24,777 bases of DNA from Heterotrichella gracilis. Taxonomy: Eukaryota; Sar; Xanthophyceae; Tribonematales; Xanthonemataceae. Positions 7,905-16,565 of this stretch are shown one piece after another (position 1 is the first letter of the stretch; each line of letters begins with the position of its first letter). Made by a program: the position numbers and the translations under genes. The notes below the pieces were generated by a model. The model was not told where the DNA came from, searched no databases, and saw only the letters and a program-made list of their open reading frames with translations. The DNA lies in NCBI GenBank assembly GCA_032358255.1, contig JAULBX010028991.1, positions 1-24,777 of the forward strand, in the 5' to 3' direction.

Positions 7905-10900
7905 TCAGCCGAAGAACGATCCCAAACACTGGAAGCTGAGGGCGGTGATGCCGGCTGTGGTCCCCGGACCAAGGAGCCCCCCCGGCATGTAGTGCGCCTG
8001 CAGCTGCCACCCACTGATGCGCGCCGCGGGCCCGCACGCAAGCACGTAGAGGGAACCGATGGGCCCCACTGCGGGAACCCCAAATGCGCTGATCACCTGC
8101 GTGCAACACACCCGCTGTCAACGCCAAGAAGTTGCTACCAGTATATTCATAATTTGAATATGCATTACATTGTATGGGATTGAATTGATGGCTGTATTGC
8201 TGAAATGCATATAAGGGTCCGGGGTTTAGGGTTAACTTAACTGCTGAGCACGCTTCAAGGGCTTTGACAGGCTGAACCCTACCCCCCCACCCCCACCCGC
8301 ACACACTCTTCCTCCCCCTGTCCCACCACGTACCCCAGTCACGAAATTAAAGGAGGTCCCAGTAAGCACCGCGGTCTTCAGGGTCTTGAGCAACGCCTGG
8401 GTGTAGCCCTCTGGGGAGACACTCTGGTAGGTCCCGCTTCTCACGATGTCTTGGTACCCAACGTCAGAGGTGGAAAACCTGGGGATGGCAACATGGGGAT
8501 TGGATGAGCGGAAAGTGCTTAAGTTGGATTATGATATTATTGTTCGTGTACATTAACTTATAAACCTGCACGCAGCCTGTTAATTGCACGCTCCTGATGA
8601 CGACTTGACCCAACGTCAGAGGTGGAAATCCTGGGATGGCAACACGGGGATTAAATGAGCGGAGCTTCCTAGTTAAATCCTAATTAAATCGTACATTAGT
8701 TTGTTAAAGGAAACTCAAGCTCACGATCTGGTGGTGGTCCACGAGACAATTGAAAATGCAATCGGGTATCAGGGCTGGATGTTGGCTGATCCCTGGACCA
8801 TGTCAACCGGACCCATATCCATGAGTGGCACACGACCTGGACAACAATCACAGAACCACCACAAAACGGTTTTTTTTAAGAACACGCAAGCTGAAGGCCG
8901 TCATTGTGGGACTCATTTGGTTGCCGGCAGCGCCTTACTTGTCTGTGATGATTTTGAGTCGCGTGGTGCCGTCGCTACAGCGCCCCATGAAACCAGTCCC
9001 AAGTTTGGTGCCGGCGGCGTAGGTGAGGGTAAACCCAGTCACCCACTGGCCCTGCACACGACAGCAATGTAGGATTAGGGTAAGGTTTAGGGTTATGGTT
9101 TTCGGAGTTTAGGGTAACAGTGGGGGGCCAGGTGAGGGTGAACGCAGTCACCCACTGGCCCTGCACACAGCAGCAAAGTAGGGTGTAAGGGCAAAGTTAG
9201 GGTTTAGGTTTTAGGGTTTCAGCCAGAGGGAGAAGCCAGCCACCCACACCGTGGGCGTGGACACAACGAGGCTGAAGCCAGCTTTGGTGGTGAAGGTGGT
9301 ACTGAAATGGGATACCTGCTTAGGGTTTAAACGTGAGCCTATGATGGTGGTGTGACACTGTCTCGCTAGCCATGGTCAGTGCTGCTGCGGTGCATGTGGC
9401 CAGAAGTGGGGCCTCACCAGCGCACATGCTGCCACTCCCATGTCCGTGGTGTAGGGGCACGGGTCTAGTGCTGTAGGGCCTAGGATTTAATGAGCACCGG
9501 GCAAGCAATTGCCCACTCCAATGCCCCTCGAACTACAATGAGGGTCTTAACGCTTACGTTTTCAGGGTTCAGAGTTTGTGTGCGCACCGGCGGGCATGTG
9601 GCCACTCCAATGTTCCTGGCCCCCTCAGACTGCCATATAGAATAGGTGGTGAAATACGTCACTGCACAAGGGGAGGGCAAATGTGCCTGTCAGCGCATGT
9701 ACTATGTTCTAGGAAAGGGCATATAACAATTAAATGGAAGGAAGGGAGCGTAATCAGGAAGGAATAATGATAAAGACCTCCCGTGGGAGAGATTGTGTTA
9801 TCAGTGCAGTAACAATCCTAAGTAAAAGAAACCCTAAAGAGCACCCTCATGGCACACCCTAAATCCTAGACCACATGGGCAAGGGGGTACATACCGGCGG
9901 GTGTGGGTGGAGGGGGTCCAGGTGGAGGGGGGAGTGGGGGCGGCAATGGAGGGGGCGACGGAGGGGGGAAGGAGCACCTGGGGGACAGCAGGGGGTGGAT
10001 AAGACTTGCACGGGGGCGGTGACGGGTGGGTGGGCAACAAGTTTTTCCACCCAGTGACAGCTTGCCTTTGCAATGGGGAATTGCTGATTGCGCGAGGGTT
10101 GAGGGCACAAATGCCTGCCCGCCTGCTTGAAAATTTACCATGTGGATGAGGTGTGGGGGTACAAATGCCATGTAGAACCACACCACATAGGTTGACCCTC
10201 AAACCTCAAACCCGCAACCAGAAAACCCTTACCTGAACAGCACGAATTAAACCCGCATTTTCCTGTACCCATAGAAGCATCACCTGAACCGCCTGCAATG
10301 AACCCTGAACCTTAAACCCCTTACCTGAACTACACAACACGAATGGATCCCGCATCCTCCTGCACCTTTGCAACAATGCCAGAATCAGCTGGAATGAACC
10401 TTTGACACTAAACCCCATACCTGAACTGCACAGCCCGGATCACCCCCCCGTCCTCCTGCAGCTGCCACCCAGTGACGCGCTTGCCGCCCCCGCAGAAATA
10501 TGTGCCCCCAAACATTTTGGGCAGGGTCACAATTTCGGGGACCCCAAACAGGCGCACCACCTGCACCCAGGGAGTGGGAGGTAAGCGTCAGATTTTGACC
10601 CCTGGACATTTGGGCAGGGTGACATTGGCGGGGTCCTACACAGGCGCACAGCCCGCGCCATGGGAGGGGGCAAGCATAGGTTTGTGATGTGGGTCGGGGT
10701 GTTGAGAAAGGGTCTGTGTCAGTACCTGCACACCCGTGCGCAACACGGTGCAAAGGTAGGAAACCAAGGCCCAGAAAACCCTGACTATCAAATAAATAGA
10801 CGAATAAAACAAACCCATGGCAACCGTACGTCTTCAGAAACAAACGTAAAGTAGGTATGCAGGATTTCTTGTGATGAAGAAAGTGTACATGACATCCCCT

Positions 10901-13211
10901 CGGTTTCCTCCCCACCCACCGTGCCTGTGCTGAACCCCGCCTTGTACCCCGACACCGTCCATGATGCACTGCCAAAACCCTCTGCTTGCACCACCCCCCA
11001 GCTGCTAGGGTCTGTAGGGTTTGTGATGGCCAGGCGGCCCATGTCAGTGTCTGATGCCGCTGCGGTGGTTGTGGTGACGACCTGCCCATCGCTGCACATG
11101 CCCACCACCCCCGTGAGGTTGGTGTTGGGGGCTGGCAGGGTGACTTGGATGCGGTTGAGCACCGCGTACTGCAGGGGAATTTAGGGTTCGAGGTAGGGTT
11201 TGGGCTTTTAGTGCATATTGGAGGCATGTTTGTGGTGTGGGGGGGGGAGGGGGGTTTGAGAAGACTTTCGAGGTAGATGGAGGTCCTGTGAGATTTGGGG
11301 GGTCACAAGGACATTGCGTGTGCACATGAGTGGTGGGGCATTGCTGTGCAGGGGAGGTGGGGCACGGGGCATGGGGCTCGTGTGAGTGCTTGGAAGCATG
11401 GGTGTGGCCTTTTGAAAGCGGGCGCCACCACGCATGTGGCATTTAACAAGGGGGGTAGTATGTGGCAATCCCCCTGATACCTAAGGGAGTGAAGTGTGGC
11501 CCGGGGCTTGCATGCGTGGTTGGCATTGTCATGTGTGGCGCCAAGTGGCACCACCCATGCGGCCATGTGGCAAGGGGGGTAGCATTAACAAAGGGGGACC
11601 CAGCGATGCAATACCACTGTGACCTGCAATACGATACCAATGGCGGTACAAGGGTGGTAGGGTGTGCAGGGTGTGCGTACCAGGTTGCATACTGCGGGTG
11701 GTCCCTCCCACTCGCTGTTGACATCTGTGGGGGCCCAGGGGAGCCACACCTCGCCTGAAGAAAAGGGGAGGAAATGTCATCAGTGAGCCTAGCTGCCACT
11801 GCATATCAGGGTGTAGATATGTCCCTACACCAGGAGGACTTTAATATATATCGTGATGTATTACAGTCCTCCTGCCTACACCCGTAATATAAGAAAAGAC
11901 ACTGGAGTAAGCAGGAGGCAGTGAGGGTATCTGATCCTGCCATCTTATTACCCTATGGGCTGCAATCACACAGTGGCCTTTTCTTACCCTTTGCTATCCG
12001 GATGCATGCCCTAAATCAAACCCTAAACCCTAAACCCCAAACCCTAAAACCCTAAACCCTAAACAGCTCGTTGTTCTTGGGGCATGCCCTAAGAGATCAT
12101 GGCAGGAGTTGCCCATGGCTTGTATTATCAGAATAGATTTATCAACAGACAGTTCACTCGAGCGACATGGGAGTGGCTGCTGAAGAGGTGGTGGTTGGAC
12201 GGTTGATATGTTCATACCTGGTGTTGGGATTGGGGGGCTGGGAGAGGGTGGTGGGGGGGGCGGCGATGGTGGGGGTTGTGGCTGTGGAGGGTTGGGCGGC
12301 GGAGGTTGTGGTGGGGGTGGAGGTGGGACGGGTGGTGGTGGCGGTTGCGGTGATGGTGGGGTGGGAGGTGGTTGGTATGGTGGTGGAAACGGTGGAGGGG
12401 TTGGTGGCGGACGAGGGGAGGGTGGCGGCGGACGAGGAGAAGGTGGTGGTTTGGGGGATGGTGGCGGCGATGGTGGTGGTCGAGGGGATGGTGGTGGTCG
12501 AGGGGATGGTGGTGGTGATGGTGGGGGACGTGGTGGGGGGTGGGGCGATGGCGGAGGTCGTGGAGGAGGTTGGGGGGATGGTGGAGGCCGTGGTGGGGGG
12601 CGGGGCGGTGGTGGCAATGGTGGTGGTGGAGCCGGGGGCAATGGTGGCGGCGATGGTGGCGGCGGTAATGGTGGCGGCGGTGTAGGTGGAGGAGGCGGTG
12701 ATGGCGGTGGTGGGGATGGTGGTGGTGGTGCAGGTGGAGGTGTGGGTGGTGGTGCTGGAGGTGGTGGTGATGGCACTGGTGGTGGACGAGGGAATGGTGG
12801 TGGGGGTTGAGGGGATGGTGGTGGTGGGCTGGGGGGTTTTGGTGAGGGGCGTGGTGGTGGTGGCGATGGCTTTGGTGGTGGTGGTGATGGCTTTGGTGGT
12901 GGGGGAGGGCGGGGCGGTGGTGGTGGACGAGGAGATGGTGGTGGGGGTTTAGGTGATGGCGGTGGCTGTGGGGGTTTTGGTGGGGGCCGTGGGGGTGGTG
13001 GTGGTGGGCGCGGCGGTGGTGAGGGACGTGGCGGTGGGGGGCTTGGGCGGGGTGGCGATGGTGGTGGGTATGGAGGGGGCGATGCCACCGACTCAGCCAC
13101 CCCCAGACCCACTGCCACCACCACCACCACCACCACCACCACCCATGCCCTTACACGCACATCCGCTCCTCCACCCATTCTTATGCCCCGCTGCTGGCCA
13201 TCACGGCGCAT
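7905..13211 (-). CDS. Gene B: secreted rod-plus-two-domain protein, nine exons, 687 aa
   Basis: Exons: 13211..12218, 11754..11681, 11168..10920, 10560..10421, 9977..9895, 9661..9588, 9051..8939, 8478..8334, 8096..7905. All introns are GT-AG, phases match at all eight junctions and the sum is 688 codons. Residues 1 to about 43 are a signal peptide with a nine-valine core; M12 is an alternative start. Residues 44-331 are a SPPP/PPP rod, probably O-glycosylated hydroxyproline-rich. Domain A (332-486) has [17 protein letters not shown] and [19 protein letters not shown] proline linker (487-514) leads to domain B (514-687) with [39 protein letters not shown] and ITALSFQC. A and B are homologous. 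Paired Cys and x-G-(F/W)-x-L strands suggest a VMO-I/jacalin-like beta-prism, unproven. A cell-wall or matrix role is inferred. Confidence 0.85.
8605..8660 (-). pseudogene. Ghost copy of the head of gene B exon 8
   Basis: The plus-strand string cccaacgtcagaggtgga at about 8610 repeats the exon 8 head at about 8460, including the intron side (tggcaacacggggatta against tggcaacatggggattg). The offset is about 150 bp. It lies upstream of the true exon in intron 7. Confidence 0.7.
9125..9161 (-). pseudogene. Ghost copy of the head of gene B exon 7
   Basis: After an acceptor-like gtgtgcag, the minus strand reads [14 protein letters not shown], matching [11 protein letters not shown] at the start of exon 7, which begins 110 bp further on at 9051. 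A weaker third copy ([11 protein letters not shown]) is visible at about 9235-9275. Confidence 0.75.
9405..9545 (-). pseudogene. Two ghost copies of the tail of gene B exon 6
   Basis: The true exon 6 ends NIGVATCPP at 9588 followed by gtgcgc. Copies of this end with donor-like sequence lie downstream in intron 6: about 9510-9545 (cattggagtgggcaattgct) and about 9405-9445 ([11 protein letters not shown] then gtgagg). Confidence 0.65.
10231..10372 (-). pseudogene. Two ghost copies of the tail of gene B exon 4
   Basis: The exon 4 tail ([14 protein letters not shown], donor gtatgg) is echoed at 10321-10372 ([11 protein letters not shown], stop, then gttcag and gtaagg) and at 10231-10280 ([12 protein letters not shown] then gtaagg). 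Both keep a good donor sequence but have lost the exon head, and one has a stop. Confidence 0.75.
10595..10655 (-). pseudogene. Ghost copy of the head of gene B exon 4
   Basis: The minus strand carries gtgcgcctgtgtaggacccc and ccctgcccaaatgtccaggg, matching gtgcgcctgtttggggtccc and ccctgcccaaaatgtttggg of the true exon 4 head (10560). The copy has a stop codon and lies upstream of the true exon. Confidence 0.6.
11809..11883. repeat. Inverted repeat in gene B intron 1
   Basis: Outer arms gggtgtag (11810-11817) and ctacaccc (11876-11883) flank inner arms aggaggacttta (11832 on) and the reverse complement ending agtcctcct (11865-11873). The folded structure would be an imperfect hairpin of about 75 nt. 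It may be a small inverted-repeat transposon remnant. Confidence 0.55.
12012..12064. repeat. Interstitial telomere-like tract in gene B intron 1
   Basis: About seven CCCTAAA-type units occur here with a few variants (ccctaaatc, ccccaaa and one ccctaaaa octamer). The heptamer is the plant-type telomere unit; the octamer form is the Chlamydomonas type. The tract lies in an intron, not at a chromosome end. Confidence 0.8.
13115..13143. repeat. CCA microsatellite encoding the signal-peptide core
   Basis: This run of nine CAC/CCA triplets reads as nine GTG valine codons on the minus strand (residues 24-32 of gene B). It forms the hydrophobic core of the signal peptide. Confidence 0.85.
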
Positions 13212-13270
13212 ACTGTCACCCGAGGCTCCTCCACCTTCCCATGCTCACCACACAGTGGAGGCTCCTTCGG

Positions 13271-13366
13271 GCTGTGGCTGTGGGTGTGGGTGTGGCTGTG
13301 GCTGTGGCTGTGGCTGTGGCTGTGGCTGTGGCTGTGGCTGTGGCTGTGGCTGTGGCTGTGGCTGTG
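13271..13366. repeat. Hexanucleotide microsatellite (GCTGTG)16 upstream of gene B
   Basis: Sixteen GCTGTG/GGTGTG hexamers begin 60 bp upstream of the gene B start codon, in its 5' untranslated region or proximal promoter. On the transcribed (minus) sense the unit is CACAGC. Confidence 0.85.
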
Positions 13367-14910
13367 CCTTGTCTCCCACCCCAAAAGGTCTAGGGTTTTG
13401 GGGTTTCACAACTGCATCTGTGGCCAGCTGGCATGCCCTAGTAGTTGTGGTTGCTGTTTACCCTGCGCAAGGGTACGGTCACCTGCCTAGGCACATATGA
13501 GATAAGGTGAGGTGGGTGGCAAGCGTTTCTTACGGACTGGAGTTCGAGATGAACGGAGAAACCCCCAATGCATGCACAACCCCTGTACCGGTAATGCTGG
13601 ATGTAAGCGTTGTCCAGGCATGCGCAAAACCATACGGCCCACAACGTCCAAAAGTGTGCACACGGAAGCGGGTTTGGACCGAACTGCGGACCGAACCACC
13701 AATGCATGCACTCCAGCTATATGCCTTGCCAAGAAGGCGGGAGGCTACCTCCCGCGGCCCACGAAAAGCCAGCCCCGTGGACCCTGCGAAGGTTAAATCA
13801 TTCAACACGCACCTCCTTAGGAAAGCATTTGGAGAAACCGCCCAGCGGCTGTCAATGCTTTTTGACCCCCGGGACCGACGTGGCCCCCATCGTGCCCGCC
13901 CTCGTGAAAATCTGTGTTATACAAGCATTGCACGCTTTGCTACAGCTCGAGCGACAGTGCACTACACCCTAGAGGTACGAACCTCCTTGTGCTTAACTGC
14001 TGGGGAGGCCAACGCCACTCCGCACGAGCCTAGGCTGTTGCCCCACCACCCACCTTTGAGAGCGCACAACGGGAGTCGGTGCCAGGTTGTCGGTTGTGGC
14101 ACCTGTCGCACAAGTGGTAGTGCAAGGCGGATGCATGCGCTCTTGGGTAACGCCCCAGCGCTGGTCAGGGCCTCACAGCCATGCTGTGGAAGTAAGCGGG
14201 GTACCGTCAACCAAGCATATATTACCGTATGCATGCAGTGCTTGTTCGCGGATTGAAGAACCCTAGGTCTAGGCTGCAGCGTGGACACAGTAATACCCTG
14301 CTAGGGTCACCCCTGCTGAGGGTACATGGGTTGCACACAAAGTGCTTGATGGGTGAAGCCAACCATTCCCCAAGGCCTAAGGCTCGGACTGGGCCAAATG
14401 ACATACCTGCAGCTGTCTCTAGTATGGCTGCAGTTCCCTGATCAGGATGCGCAAGCCTGTGGCAAGTATGACAGTGTATGCCACGTGGTGTTGAAGTCAT
14501 TCCCTGATCAGGTCCTGCCCCCTCAAGCAGCGTGACATCGACAAATACGAGGTGACTAGGCTGATTCTGGGAAGGAAAGCACAATGGTAAAGGAAACTCG
14601 CAAATAATTTGCAAACCTGAACGTGGACCCTTGCATGGGTGGCAGTGGCCGTCCGCTGCCTGTCAACAACTTGTTGGGAAATCACCAAATAAATAAATGA
14701 AAATAGGATGCAAATTAAAACAATGCAATATACACCCAGAACATTCACCCACTTACCAAAAGACCAAAGTTTAACCACATTATAAGCGGCGTTGCAAAGA
14801 AAATTAAGAGCAATACATGAAAAAAACCCAATATAAATATTAGTATCAGCAGTGGTGTGTGACAATGCTCAACAGGTACTGTTCAATCCTTTCCTGTCAA
14901 ACCGACTTCT
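13367..14910. other. Intergenic region between gene B and copy D
   Basis: This holds the gene B promoter side and the 3' flank of copy D. The plus-strand frame 13507-14256 is open for 249 codons, unusually long for chance in non-repetitive DNA, but I see no domain, signal peptide or membrane segment, so I leave it as a possible gene only. At 14690-14900 AT-rich sequence aligns with the 3' untranslated region of gene C (caatatac.cc.gaacattca and gacaatgctcaa), the fossil 3' end of copy D. Confidence 0.4.
13507..14256 (+). CDS. Open reading frame of 249 codons, unknown, doubtful
   Basis: The frame runs from ATG at 13507 to TGA at 14254-14256 without interruption. The product is basic and cysteine-containing (VVGCGTCRTSGSARR) with no recognisable domain. 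No long open frame opposes it on the minus strand. It could be an unrecognised exon, a decayed mobile element or chance. There is no supporting promoter or poly(A) signal that I can see. Confidence 0.2.
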   Translation: MRWVASVSYGLEFEMNGETPNACTTPVPVMLDVSVVQACAKPYGPQRPKVCTRKRVWTELRTEPPMHALQLYALPRRREATSRGPRKASPVDPAKVKSFNTHLLRKAFGETAQRLSMLFDPRDRRGPHRARPRENLCYTSIARFATARATVHYTLEVRTSLCLTAGEANATPHEPRLLPHHPPLRAHNGSRCQVVGCGTCRTSGSARRMHALLGNAPALVRASQPCCGSKRGTVNQAYITVCMQCLFAD

Positions 14911-15812
14911 GCTCGAGCATCAGAGCACTAAAAGCTGACACCAACAAAGGCATCGGTGGTAACAATGCTGAAGACTGACAAGGGGTTGACATGGCTCCTT
15001 TAATGAACTGACAAGGGGTTGACATGGCCCCTTCACCTCGAGCCACTGATTACCCTGTTGCGCCACACGAAATGGTGCGGCTGTTACCAATGGCTTCAGC
15101 GCTTGCGAGGATCCCAAATGCGCTCACCACCTGCGGGTGGGTTTACACTACTATATTATCAACTTGATGGGGTGGAAGGTCTGCGTGGGGTTGTGTGCGT
15201 CACCATACCCTGGGGGGTGGAGTTGGGGGGTTGTTGTTGAGCGGGCCATGTATGTGAGAATACACAAGAAAATCAATGCACTACACAAGTAGCTGACTGA
15301 AATTGTTTCCGGCTGCCGCTTGGGATGGCTCCTACATTCCCTAGGCATATTGTATATGCATAGATCCAAACCCACATTTAGCCACCGCCACCGCTAATTG
15401 TGGGTTTGGCTGTTTTACTAATCGGTGGTGATCTGGGTTTTTGTTGTTCCATCGCTACATAGCCCCAGGAAGCCTGTTGCAAACCCGCTGGAAGGAGGGT
15501 AGGTGAGGGTGAAGCCAATCACCCACTGGCCCTGCACAAAACAGCATCACGTGGTTTAGAGTTAGGGTCTATAATGAGGGTTGTGGGTTCTGGGTGTGGG
15601 TGAAGGGCCAGTGGGCAGCTAGACTGATCAAGGTTGGCATACTAAGATTATATTAGGTCTCAGTGTCTGGGGTGTAAAGGTCGTTGGGGTCTCACCAGGG
15701 GGCATGTTGCGGATCCCTTATCGTTATAGCCGGTCTGGAATGTGGTCCAGGGGAGGAAAGAGGGTGCTGCGTCCAGGGGAGGAAATAAGGTGCCAGTCAG
15801 CTGGGGACGCGA

Positions 15813-15876
15813 CAAGTGCCAAGGGTAATATAATAATAGTAGGACTTATTATTATCTTATTACCCTTGCAAGTGCC
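15813..15876. mobile_element. 49-bp inverted-repeat mini-element with target duplication
   Basis: The element spans about 15820-15868. Its ends are caagggtaat and attacccttg, and the two halves are nearly complementary through the AT-rich centre. It is flanked on both sides by caagtgc(c) (15813-15820 and 15869-15876), a 7-8 bp direct repeat. An 8-bp target duplication with C(A)AGGG ends is typical of hAT-type non-autonomous elements. It lies in an intron of copy D and is absent from the matching gene C intron. Confidence 0.6.
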
Positions 15877-16021
15877 TAATGAAAACCTGCTGTGAGCCGC
15901 AATTGACCTCTGGGGAAATCAAATTTGACTAGCGCTCTGCACACTATCCGAACATGGTCACATGGCAGCAGGAAGACGTTTAGGATACTTCTCACATATA
16001 TTATCATATTAAAGTTCTCCA

Positions 16022-16100
16022 GATGGCGGAGTTGTCTAACGCGCCAAATTTGCGTGTAGGTCCTCACGGGCAAGGGTTCAAATTCCACTGGTGGTCAATT
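16022..16100 (+). pseudogene. tRNA-Leu-like pseudogene or SINE head
   Basis: The string tggcggagttgtctaac fits the A box and D arm of a eukaryotic tRNA-Leu (consensus TGGCCGAGT-GGTCTAA), followed by gcgcca. ggttcaaattcc resembles the B box but has one extra base, the anticodon stem is broken and the acceptor ends do not pair. It cannot be a working tRNA. It sits in an insertion of about 260 bp in the copy D intron that is absent from gene C, so a tRNA-derived SINE is plausible. Confidence 0.5.
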
Positions 16101-16500
16101 GGGATGGGGTTTAACTTGTGGCAAGGTCAGCATTCCTGGCAAACCCCGTGCGATGCCTCACCCAGCAGTAAAGCCATATACATGCATAGCAGCAGCACCA
16201 GCAAGATTAACAGAGGGGGGAGGGGGGGCTGCCGGGGTCAGGGGGGGGCCACTTACCGGCAGGTGGGGGGGGCGGTGGAGGGGAGGGCGGGGAGGGGGGG
16301 GGCAGCGGAGGCAGCGAGCACCTGCGGCAAGACCCACGTGGTTCTGAGCTACCATGGCAGAGCCCGATGCACTACCTACTTCGATAGATCAGCAGGGCTG
16401 TTCGATCTTGCTGAAGTAGAGCAAAGCTATAGAAATATGAATTCATTGGACACCCAAATTAATGAATAAGAAATGTATTATGCTTTGCAGCATAAAAAAT

Positions 16501-16560
16501 AGCATTTAAAATAGCATATAAAATAGCATTTAAAACAGCATTTAAAATAGCATTTAACAC
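16501..16560. repeat. 12-bp minisatellite, five units
   Basis: Five 12-bp units of agcatttaaaat with single-base variants fill exactly 60 bp, with a degenerate sixth unit before them. The array ends five bases before the ATG proposed for the plus-strand gene, so it would lie in its promoter or 5' untranslated region. Confidence 0.9.
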
Positions 16561-16565
16561 CAGCA

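Larger units (their letters stand above)
14911..16321 (-). pseudogene. Copy D: truncated, disabled member of the array
   Basis: Recognisable exons are linker 16321..16257 (65 nt, as in gene C), exon 6 15766..15696 (LPWTTFQTGYNDKGSATCPL), exon 7 15531..15419 (GQWVIGFTLTYPP...GLCSDGTTKTQITTD) and exon 9 15130..about 14911 (VVSAFGILASAEAIGNSRT). Exons 1-4 (signal, rod, domain A) and exon 8 are missing. The last full codon of exon 7 is followed by ta|gtaaaa, so joining to a g-starting exon gives TAG. Exon 9 has a one-base deletion after ISCGA leading to TAA, and a tandem duplication of about 33 bp (tgtcaaccccttgtcag twice, 14970-15030). Sequence is closest to gene C, including the 3' untranslated region. 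Confidence 0.8.

Noticed and set aside
10385..11227. 280-codon minus-strand frame
   Set aside because: It runs across exon 3, intron 3 and exon 4 of gene B in a frame different from the one supported by homology between genes B and C.
12167..12952. Long plus-strand glycine-rich and valine/methionine-rich frames
   Set aside because: They are antisense shadows of the proline-rich rod exon of gene B; the GGT/GGC composition keeps all frames open.
15696..15766. Apparent frameshift in the exon 6 copy of D
   Set aside because: With the acceptor placed at gacgcag (15767-15768) the exon is in frame and has the same 71-nt length as in gene C; the mismatch lies in the intron.
16022..16100. Functional tRNA-Leu gene
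   Set aside because: The B box has an extra base, the anticodon stem does not pair and the acceptor stem is absent.
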